Shown here piece after piece: positions 56,494-64,000 of a stretch of 64,000 bases of DNA. A program made the position numbers and the translations under genes. The first letter of the stretch is position 1. Each line of letters begins with the position of its first letter. Origin of the DNA: Enchytraeus crypticus (Eukaryota; Annelida; Clitellata; Enchytraeida; Enchytraeidae); NCBI GenBank assembly GCA_905160935.1, contig CAJHZI010000697.1, positions 626,001 to 690,000 on the forward strand. Reading direction: 5' to 3'. Under the pieces are notes generated by a model that saw nothing but the letters and a program-made list of their open reading frames with translations, searched no databases and was not told the DNA's origin.

Positions 56494-59400
56494 TAGCTGA
56501 CCCGGCAGACTTCGTACCGCCTATCAACAATATCTATCTCTATCTATCTATCTCTATCTATCTCTATCTATCTATCTCTATCTATCTCTACCTATCTCTA
56601 TCTATCTATCTCTATGTCTCTCTCTCTATATATCTATTTCAATGTATCTATCTCTATCAATCTATCTATCTGTCTATCTATCTGTCTGTCTGTCTATCTT
56701 TCTATCTGTCTGTCTATCTCTGTCTATCTATCTGTCTGTCTCTTTATCTATCTGTCTATCTATCTGTCTATCTATCTATCTATCTGTCTATCTATTTGTC
56801 TGTCTGTCTATCTGTCTGTCTGTCTATCTATCTATCTGTCTGTCTGTCTATCTATCTAATCTATCTATCTATCTATCTTTCTTTCTATCTATCACACAGC
56901 CGGTGGTAGGGGGTTTGACGGAAAGAGTTTTTAGTCTATATAAAACAAACCAGACTTTGTTTGATATAGACCTATTAAAATATAAAAAAATTAGGCAATT
57001 TTTAATCCAAAAAGTTATAAAATTTATCAAACTATAAAAAATAAAAGTGACCCGAGCCAGAATCGAACCCCGAACCTCATGATGTAAAGTCTAGTACCTA
57101 TACCACTAAACTATCAACACTTCTGGTTGAAGGATAGCGAATTGATGTCAACTTATCGTATTAAAATCATAAACTGTATAGAAGTAAGTCACTCGACAGA
57201 TGGGAGCATGTTAGAATTTTGGCGTGTTTTAATTTTTGCATTTTTTTGGCCATTGCCTCATTATTTGTTAAATATTTTATTGGATATTGTACAGGGGCTG
57301 CTGGAGACGAATCCAAAATGTCCGAGATCATTAAAATCTGTCCAGCCGTTATTGAGTTATAAGAGCCAATACGAACACGACTTTGTTTTATATATATAGA
57401 TACATATATATTTATATATATCTATATATATAAAACAAAGTTGTACACAAAATATGCTTTGTGTGCAGGGATCACTCAGTGTTGGTGTGGATGCAACAGA
57501 CATGTTTGAACAGTATGATCCTGATCCTACAGACCAGTACGTAGTAATTAATTGTCACATTGTTCATACTGGTTTATTGGTGTTTAAAACATCTAAATGG
57601 TATGTTTGCATGCTTATAGAGCTTTACCTTGTGTAAGAGAAAAATTGTGTTTTAAGTGAAGATTTTTTAGCGTACTGGGCTGAAGGTATCTGTTTTCTTA
57701 TTTTTTTAGTATTTAAATTCTACATTTTTACACAGTTTTGGCATACATGGGTGAATATCACTTCTTGTAGTAACTTGTAGCCTAGTTGATGGTAGTTTTG
57801 CCTCATAAGACAGGAATGGGTGCGTAACCCTGTCCTTCTCTGACAGTACACTTGTACTAAGACTAACGTTTAGCTTAGCTGTATAGCCTTTATATGATTT
57901 CTTACACTAATTTTATTTCTGTACTATTACTGATATTTAGTGATATTAAGCTTTTCATTATATATTATATAATTTATTCTTGTGGACTTACTCTCTTTAT
58001 ACATTAAAATGTGTGTATATATATTTTAGCAATTTATTTGATTTTAACGTATGATTATGTGATTAATTTATTAATCACCTAATCATATAACATAATGTGA
58101 TTAATTTATTCTAGTGGACTTATTCTCTATATACATTAAATGTGTGTATATAGATTGTAGCAATTTATACGATTTATAACGTATGATTATGTGATTATTA
58201 TTATTATAACATAAGATTTGTTAACATATGTTCAGTCAGCTGCTTCCCAACGTAGAGATCTCCAGCATGTCTATTTCACAGTCGTTGGAGTGCCCTCTAA
58301 CGGCTTCAGACACGGCGGTCATATCTGGCAACCTCTCATCACACAATGGTAACGGAGAGGGTTCAGTGAACGTGGCTCTACGCAGACTTCTCTCTCACAC
58401 CGGCTGGGCTGAGGTAGGTGTGCAGTAATGTGAATGTAATAAACAAAGCAATCTTCCATGCTCTCTCTCTCTTAGTGCACTGCTGACTGGCAGGTCCATG
58501 GCATATGACGTCTCCACAATTCTCCGCCTTCCTCTTCATGTCCACATATGAGTGGGTCTTTAAATCATCCAGCGTTCTATGCTATATTACGCTATTGGCG
58601 TTAGTGTATCTTACCATCATTGCCGCTGGCTGGAGCTAGTGTCCCGGTAAGATATCCGACCATGGATCAGTATATGCAGGTTCAAGTCTAAGCTCAACTG
58701 TCACTGATATCGCTTTTGAGGGGTGATGCTGACATTAATATTAGCTTTACCGCTTTAGAAATATCTCTGTATGCTTTTCTGTGTGACATTCAGTCTTTTA
58801 GCCCATCTTGTTTAATTTGCCAGTTCCCTTCGTGATCATGGTACAGCTGTTTTAAGTTCACAAAGTATCTGCCATGATGTTCTCATACATGTAGATTAAT
58901 TCAAGTAGCATATGAAATTTAACCATTGTGCGTAACGAACTGACATTGTGCGTAACGAACTGAATACTTTTCGTGCACATTTCTATCATTTCTACTCAAA
59001 TACGTATGCTTCCTCTGTCCAGGTCACTGACCCTCTTCTTGGTTTGCCTGTTTAGTAAGCAGGTGGAAAAATCTACAACTTAGATTTTATTCTTTTATGA
59101 TGGGGAAATGCTTTTGTGCTCACACATTTATTTGCTTTTATTTTGTTGTCGTTAATATTTCTAAAAAAATGTAACATTATGTTTTTTTTATTAAATTTTC
59201 TATGTTTGACTATAAATGAAGTAATATGAACATCTCTGATTTTTAAATTATATTAATAATAACAATGTTTTAGTATAGGTTACCTCGTCCATGGGTGATG
59301 TCAAATGCTTTGCCGGTTTTTTATGTCACAAAAAAACCAATTCATTTGTAAGAAATGTGAGTTAGAAAAAATATGATTCCAAAGATATTAGTTGAATGTT

Positions 59401-62400
59401 CACTTAAACGATATAAAATTAATGTAATATAACATATTAGCGTTGCTATACATGTATCTTAGGGTGACCACTCTTCTGGAAAACCGGGAAAAGTCAGGGA
59501 ATTTGAAAGTGGTCAGGGAAAAGTTAGGGAAAATGGGACAAGTCAGGAAAAATAGAATTTTGGCATTCTTAACATATTTAGTATGAAAAGTTCAAACACG
59601 AAGATGCCAATTGTTGGCAAATTTGCATAGGAACCGTAAGATAAGCAGCAGAAGAAACATAAACAGTCAGAAATGAATGCCAAAGCAGCAGCAATTGACA
59701 GCAAGATTGCATCTCTTCAAACAAGACTTTAAGTAGCGTACGCCCTGTAATCTAATTGGTTAGCCTATTTATTTAATTATTTATTTGATGATTTAAATAA
59801 GTTATAGGCATCACTTTTATAGATATATACGAAGTATTTGCAACATAAAGAAAATGGTGTTACAATACAATCTCCTGTATGCTGAGAGAGACATGCTTAT
59901 TTCGACAAAAACAATATCAGTGTAAAGTCGCATACATACAAAGTGTACAAAAAGATAAATAAAAGTGCAAGATTACAACATAATCAATGACTCAATTAAT
60001 TAAAACAAGCCCAATACCATTCAATCGGTCCCTAGTGAAAGCATTGCTCTATCTAGCTAGTCACCGAGATGGTATGGGAAAAAGTGCTTCTATCAGTATA
60101 GTTTACCAGTTCTTGAATAAAAAGGATTTGTATAGGATACTAAGATTATATACATTTTAAGCCGTTTTTATGGAATCGGGTACACTATTCCATATTTGAA
60201 CACTAGAAAAAATAATCGAGTTAAAAATTTTAACATTGGAATGAAAATACAAATAGTTAGTTTGTGACAGTCTAGTCTCATACTCATGATTGGCAGTTCT
60301 GTTGACAAAATATTCTTTATTAATATTGGAAACAGGCCTATTGCTATCAGATTGAATATATTTGTATACTAGTTTACCAATTACTAATTTAAATAATAAA
60401 TTAACAGGAAGTACATTAAAATTTTGGTGTAATTCTTTAACGTTGCAAAATTTATTTTGCTCTTGAAGATTTCTTAGCATCTTATTCATTGCAACATGCA
60501 ATGGATGCAACATCGATCTACTAGTATTGCCATATATTTCAATACCATAACTGATACGTGAATAAATAAGTGCGTGAAATAACATTAAGCGGCAATTAAT
60601 GGATAAGAATTTTTTACGATTTAATAGCATTGAATTCAAAGAATTAATTTTTTTAGCTAATTGATTTATATGTTCGTGAAATGATAATTTATCATCAAGC
60701 CAAACACCTAGGAACTTTACACTATAGATCTATTAAGTTCACAGTCATTTATCTTAATTTTAAGATCATTGGTCTTAATAATTTCATTGTCTAGATTAGA
60801 GGGATAAAATAAAATAAAAGTCGATTTGGTAATATTAACAGTTAAACGATTACAATTGAACCAATTCAATAAATTATTACATACAATGTTACCAGTCTTA
60901 TATAGCTCTACAATGTTATCTTCACAGACAAAAACATTTGTATCATCAGCAAATAGTTTTAACTTAGCGTTATTATACGAATATTGTATGTTATTGATAA
61001 ATGTAGGGAATACTCCACTAATACTCCACTAATACTTGGGGTACTCCAGTACAAACGGGTAAAACAGATGCATTAGCTTCGTTTATGGAGATGAATTGAT
61101 GTCTATCATTGAGATATGATCTAAACCATTCATATGAAATCCCTCTTATTCCATAGTATTGAAGCGTGTTCAGTAAAATTGAGTGATCCACTGTATCGAA
61201 AGCCTTTGATAGATCAAGGAATATTCCCATATTTTTTTTCTTATTACCTTTTGCCGTATGAATCATATTAATACTACTATATAAGGCATCTATTGTGGAG
61301 TGACCTTGTCTAAAACCAAATTGGTTGTCAAAAAGAATATGGTATTTATTTAAAGAGTTCATAGTACGTTTATGGAATAATTTTTCAAATATTTTGCTAA
61401 TAGTGTTAATTAGTGATATAGGTCTATAGTTTTCCATATTGTGATGTTTACCTTTTTTAAAGATAGGTATTACCTTTGAGTATTTAAAAGCAGTAGGGTA
61501 TATTCCCATTTCAAAAGATTTGTTGATGATGTAACTTAAAGGTTCAGCAATAACATTCGCTGAAATTTTTAGTACTCTACTGCTTATGTTGTCTGGACCA
61601 GTCGAATTAGTAGTACTAAGCAATTGAATAGTTTGAAATACCTCAGAAGAATCAGTTGGAATAAGAAACATAGTGTGTGAGTAATTATTGGTTAGATATT
61701 TTTGAAATTCAGAGTGGATAACATTAAAATTGGATGTTAGTATTCTGCTGATTGACGCGAAGTATTGATTAAATTCTTCTGCAATGCTATTCATATCACA
61801 TATAGTGCCATTCGTTATTGTTAACTTTGAGATGGAAGTTTTATTGTTGCTGGGTTTATAGCTACACACGTTATTGAGAGATTTCCAAATGTTTTTTATG
61901 AGTTTAATCTACTATCAAACATTTTTCTGAAATATATTTGTTTATGCTTATAAATCATACTTTCAATTTTACTTTTAAATGCTTTATAGATTTGACAATC
62001 ATTATCATTTTGGGTTTTTTTGAATTTCAGATAAAGCTTATTTTTGAGCTTGATGGCTTTTTCAGGTCATTAGTCAGCCATGATTTATCTTTAAGACAGT
62101 TCCTAGCACATCTAGTTAAGGGAAAATATGTATCTATTGAAGTAGCTAATTTTTTTGGCATAGCATTTGTAGAGTGATTTACATCATTGGTATTAGTAAA
62201 AGACCAGTCTAAAGTAGCTAAATTACTTTTAAATTGTAAAATGTTGGATTTGCTAATTATTCTTATCATAGGTCTATTTTCAAAGTTTACCCGTTTGCGA
62301 GGACGAACAATAGCAATTATATTAGCGAAGTGGTCAGTAATATTCGTAACAACTGTTAAACAAATAGTATTACATAGTAAAGGCGTACAATCACTGTTGA

Positions 62401-63435
62401 ATGAAACAAAGTTCGAGAATACATGATCAATAATAGTACCATTCATGTTGTTATTATAATTAGAATTTGAACCTTGTACGCTATTCACGCAATGTGTCGG
62501 CACAACAGACAAAGGAGTAAAGTTAAATTCACTCAATATATCAACATATCGTTTGACAGTATTATTACAATCATATTTGCCTATATCAATATTAAAGTCA
62601 CCGCTTATTAAACTCCTTTTGATAGGTTTCTATATTGAAAGAAAATTAGAGAAAATCTCAATAAATTCTGAAACTATCTTACTGGGATGTCTATAGAATA
62701 AATAGATTCGATATTTGGTTTCATTAACCCATAAATCTAAAACTATAAACTCAGCTAAAGAATTGAACATATTGCTATCAATTGAAGATGATTTAATTTC
62801 ATACTTTAAGGAGTTTTTAACTAAACAGGCAACACCTCCAGTCATCTGATTAGCAGGAGTTATCGGAATAAATTTATATTGCAGGAATATATTGTCAAAA
62901 AAAGATATATTTGTTGACCAGATTTCACTTAGAAGAATAATATCAAATTCAGTATCATATGATATAAGGATATGCTGATACTTGCCTAATTTTATACACT
63001 GTAGATCTATCAGTGTAAAATGAAATAGCGAAGTGCATATTGTTTAGAAATCATTTCTGACATTGTTGTCCAACATAGAAATCGATGCTGTGATGGTAAC
63101 GAAATGTCGAGGCACCCTGGAAAAGAGAGAGAGAGAGAGATGTGTTTATTTCAGCATCAACACCAAATCACTGACAAATGCAAACAGAAAAAACATTTAA
63201 ATGAAATAAAATTTTAAAAATTCCCAGAAAAGTCAGGGAATTTGTTGTAGTATGGAGAGTGGTTACCCTGGTATCTTTACTAGGCAGTTTTTGTTTTTAT
63301 TTTTTTGTGCGCATTCATGCTCGCTGGTTTACTATTCCATGTGCTGATTTGTTTGACTGTTAGATAGAGTTTGGTGCCGGTAGTGGAGTCAGCCTAGCGC
63401 TGAGGGGATTCAGAACATTATGGCAGCGTGGGCAA
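52774..63435 (+). CDS. DNAJC11: DNAJC11, mitochondrial J-domain protein (5' seven exons, runs off right edge)
   Basis: DNAJC11 is a J-domain protein that associates with the MICOS/SAM (MIB) assembly of mitochondria and affects cristae. Seven exons splice in frame: 52774-52854, 54117-54246, 55130-55203, 55552-55653, 57469-57525 (approximately, to a GTAGTA donor), 58240-58413 and 63364-63435. The protein starts [19 protein letters not shown]. The J domain follows, with the HPD tripeptide in [19 protein letters not shown] and [18 protein letters not shown]. Next come [25 protein letters not shown] and [19 protein letters not shown], all characteristic of this family rather than other J proteins. 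The HPD motif is intact, so Hsp70 stimulation is expected. The window holds roughly 210 codons of an expected 550-560; the membrane-associated C-terminal part lies to the right. Intron 6 is nearly 5 kb and carries a hAT-like element with a nested LINE. Confidence 0.92.
53167..53545 (+). mobile_element. Repeat family E, longest copy
   Basis: In DNAJC11 intron 1: ATTAGAGTGCTTTTGTTATC, CATGACAACATTGAGTACTG, CATGGACATTTGATGGATAG, CAACCGCCTATGAAACTGTT, GGAAGGAGCGCCTAGACAGC. Short copies of the head occur near 7449-7580, 28390-28445, 37685-37770 and 48798-48870. Confidence 0.6.
53559..53594. repeat. Hairpin: perfect 17-bp arms, 2-nt loop
   Basis: AAAATATAAGTTACTCT and AGAGTAACTTATATTTT, at the end of a family E repeat in DNAJC11 intron 1. 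Confidence 0.9.
54117..54246 (+). CDS. DNAJC11: DNAJC11 exon 2 (HPD motif)
   Basis: Encodes [20 protein letters not shown] with the catalytic HPD of the J domain, then [13 protein letters not shown]-like helix III ([13 protein letters not shown]). Phase 1 at the end; acceptor TATGCAG. Confidence 0.95.
54385..54650 (-). mobile_element. SINE-like repeat, family D
   Basis: In DNAJC11 intron 2: ACAGCGGGAAACCACCTCAA, TTTCCCAAGCTATAGGCGAC, TTGTGAAGGAATTAACTTGT, then a GA microsatellite. Fragments of this family also lie near 11018-11110, 16530-16625, 19000-19095 and 34850-34895. Confidence 0.6.
55130..55203 (+). CDS. DNAJC11: DNAJC11 exon 3
   Basis: Encodes [20 protein letters not shown] and TEGWE, closing the J domain. 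Acceptor ATGTTTTAG, donor GTATGA. Confidence 0.93.
55552..55653 (+). CDS. DNAJC11: DNAJC11 exon 4
   Basis: Encodes [20 protein letters not shown] and a charged helix ending LQQRTNPK, a conserved DNAJC11 segment. Donor GTAAGT, phase 0. Confidence 0.93.
55925..56155. repeat. 20-bp tandem array made of palindromes
   Basis: About 12 units of TATCTAGATAAGAGCTCTGA in DNAJC11 intron 4. TATCTAGATA and AGAGCTCT are each perfect palindromes. Confidence 0.95.
56419..56492. repeat. (AT)n microsatellite
   Basis: Two AT runs split by CACTG. Confidence 0.95.
56527..56893. repeat. (TCTA)n / (TCTG)n microsatellite
   Basis: Long tetranucleotide block inside the repeat at 56502-57400. It keeps several frames open (Leu/Ser/Ile/Tyr rich), which is not coding. 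Confidence 0.95.
57045..57125 (-). other. tRNA-like sequence inside a transposon remnant
   Basis: Minus strand GATAGTTTAGTGGTATAGGT and GGGGTTCGATTCTGGC look like A and B boxes, but no acceptor stem forms. It lies inside the repeat at 56502-57400 and is probably part of it. Confidence 0.4.
57380..57441. repeat. Perfect 21-bp inverted repeat
   Basis: ACTTTGTTTTATATATATAG+A and its exact complement are separated by 20 AT-rich bases. It ends 28 nt before DNAJC11 exon 5. Confidence 0.95.
57469..57525 (+). CDS. DNAJC11: DNAJC11 exon 5 (3' boundary approximate)
   Basis: Encodes [20 protein letters not shown] and then TDQY, matching the conserved S(V/I)GVDATD(M/L)F block. The TAC|GTAGTA donor lies about 15 nt past the end coordinate given here (near 57540) and keeps phase 0. 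A perfect 21-bp palindrome lies 28 nt upstream of its acceptor. Confidence 0.85.
57966..58207. repeat. Tandem duplication of about 115 bp
   Basis: Two copies from TTTATTCTTGTGGACTTACT to ACGTATGATTATGTGATTA in DNAJC11 intron 5. Confidence 0.85.
58240..58413 (+). CDS. DNAJC11: DNAJC11 exon 6
   Basis: Encodes [20 protein letters not shown] and [17 protein letters not shown], ending HTGWAE. Acceptor either TTCAGTCAG (phase 0, used here) or four nt earlier. Donor GTAGGT. Confidence 0.9.
58471..58575 (-). mobile_element. LINE 3'-end fragment (family C), short
   Basis: CACTGCTGACTGGCAGGTCC, CCGCCTTCCTCTTCATGTCC and AGTGGGTCTTTAAATCATCC blocks; in DNAJC11 intron 6. A smaller piece lies near 18933-18970. 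Confidence 0.55.
58628..58752 (+). mobile_element. tRNA-derived SINE (family A), old copy
   Basis: In DNAJC11 intron 6. Diverged GGCTGGAGCTAGTGTCCCGG head, GGTTCAAGTCT B box and TATCGCTTTTGAGGGGTGAT body. Confidence 0.65.
59460..63270. mobile_element. hAT-like element carrying a nested LINE
   Basis: Ends TAGGGTGACCACTCT and, inverted, CAGGGTAACCACTCT (15 bp, two mismatches) with flanking GTATCT on both sides. The GAAAAGTCAGGGAATTT-type subterminal sequence appears at both ends (59491 and 63227 regions), as in a known hAT-like family. About 250 bp of the left part is left, with [15 protein letters not shown] then a stop, perhaps the end of a transposase. The LINE fills most of the interior. 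Confidence 0.65.
59750..63060 (-). mobile_element. LINE (non-LTR retrotransposon), inactive
   Basis: Order on the minus strand: apurinic-type endonuclease ([10 protein letters not shown] near 62940, [22 protein letters not shown] near 62600, IIDHVFSN and TDHFANI near 62300); reverse transcriptase ([53 protein letters not shown] near 61040, FADDT near 60950); and a C-terminal domain ([27 protein letters not shown]). The layout fits the Jockey/CR1 group. Several frameshifts and stops separate the blocks, so it is dead. ORF1 was not recognised. Confidence 0.85.
63364..63435 (+). CDS. DNAJC11: DNAJC11 exon 7
   Basis: Encodes [20 protein letters not shown] then QRGQ, aligning to the E-F-G-A-G segment after exon 6. 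Acceptor ACTGTTAG and donor CAA|GTTCTT keep phase 0; the donor is weak, so the 3' edge is tentative. Confidence 0.8.
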
Positions 63436-64000
63436 GTTCTTGTACTTATTTAGTGTCTGATTGGATGATATATTTATTTAATTTGTAAATTCATACATTG
63501 TAACATATTGCTAATTAATGAGAACCCATTGGTCTGTCCATGAGGGTTATTGGTTCGCAGTTTTGACGGTCTTATTGCCGCAATTGGTTTCTGTATTATT
63601 TTCCTCATTGGTACATTGTTGTATATCATTGGTGCATTTTTAATTTATATGACCAGAAGTTAATGAGTCTAATATTGATTATAAATAATATAGTTTCTGT
63701 GAATTCCTTATATCAAAATATCTGTGTATTTGTCAGATTAATCATAAATTAATCACCATAATGCATCATAGAGACCATGATACAATTATAGACCATAATA
63801 TAATAAAGACCATAATGTATAATATATAATTAAAGACCAAAAATTATAATTACTGATCCCGAAAATTGAGATTTGCTATGTACAATATACCACATTACTT
63901 GTGATCATGGACTCTCTGTCCTCCCTAATTGTGCATTTCTCATTTATCTGTGTTCATAAAACATCCATTATACCTATCAGAGTGCTGCTACAATATTATG

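Larger units (their letters stand above)
56502..57400 (+). mobile_element. Interspersed repeat in DNAJC11 intron 4
   Basis: It begins TAGCTGACCCGGCAGACTTC and ends with AGCCGTTATTGAGTTATAAG and ACGACTTTGTTTTATATATA. I recognise this pair of ends as those of a repeat widespread in invertebrate genomes, but cannot name the class safely. A (TCTA)n/(TCTG)n block of about 370 bp has expanded inside it. Confidence 0.5.

Noticed and set aside
56370-57037. Overlapping plus-strand frames of Tyr/Leu/Ser/Ile repeats
   Set aside because: Translation of (AT)n and (TCTA)n microsatellites.
57127-57399. 90-codon plus-strand frame
   Set aside because: Lies inside the interspersed repeat at 56502-57400 and ends in its conserved terminal sequence; no protein family recognised.

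Overview
This is an intron-rich, AT-rich metazoan genomic window. Three protein-coding genes are recognisable, each split into small exons with GT/AG introns. The rest is intron and intergenic DNA full of microsatellites, tandem arrays, SINE-like repeats, non-LTR retrotransposon fragments and DNA-transposon remnants. The lineage cannot be fixed from the sequence. The genes are animal (VWA-collagen, RAD51B, DNAJC11). The collagen's chemistry (threonine in the Gly-X-Y Y position) recalls the cuticle collagens of annelids and vent worms, so a spiralian invertebrate is possible but unproven.

Layout. (1) About 389-32957, minus strand: a giant secreted collagen. It has the end of a signal peptide, one complete VWA domain over three exons with an intact metal-binding (MIDAS) site, then at least 30 Gly-X-Y exons. 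The gene runs off the left edge, so the C-terminus is not seen, and the start-codon exon was not found. (2) 39100-47290, minus strand: a complete ten-exon RAD51B, the RAD51 paralogue of the BCDX2 recombination complex. (3) 52774-63435, plus strand: the first seven exons of DNAJC11, a mitochondrial J-domain protein; it continues past the right edge. The 47.3-52.8 kb interval between the divergent RAD51B and DNAJC11 starts holds a 5S-rRNA-like SINE, a tRNA-like SINE, two terminal-inverted-repeat elements and an LTR-element-like remnant. DNAJC11 intron 6 holds a hAT-like element that has itself been invaded by a LINE.

The most unusual content is the collagen. About 1350 consecutive residues of Gly-X-Y are visible, with no lysine and no cysteine by hand translation, very few charged residues, about a dozen Gly-Trp-Thr triplets, and Thr in about half of the Y positions of the 19 downstream exons. 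Every helix exon is a symmetric phase-1 cassette that starts with a split Gly codon. Several of its introns carry tandem arrays at the 3' splice site; in two of them the array has copied the splice acceptor itself 5-7 times.

The three genes look functionally unrelated (extracellular matrix, DNA repair, mitochondrial membrane organisation). No operon-like logic, prokaryotic gene, CRISPR array or intact tRNA/rRNA gene was seen.
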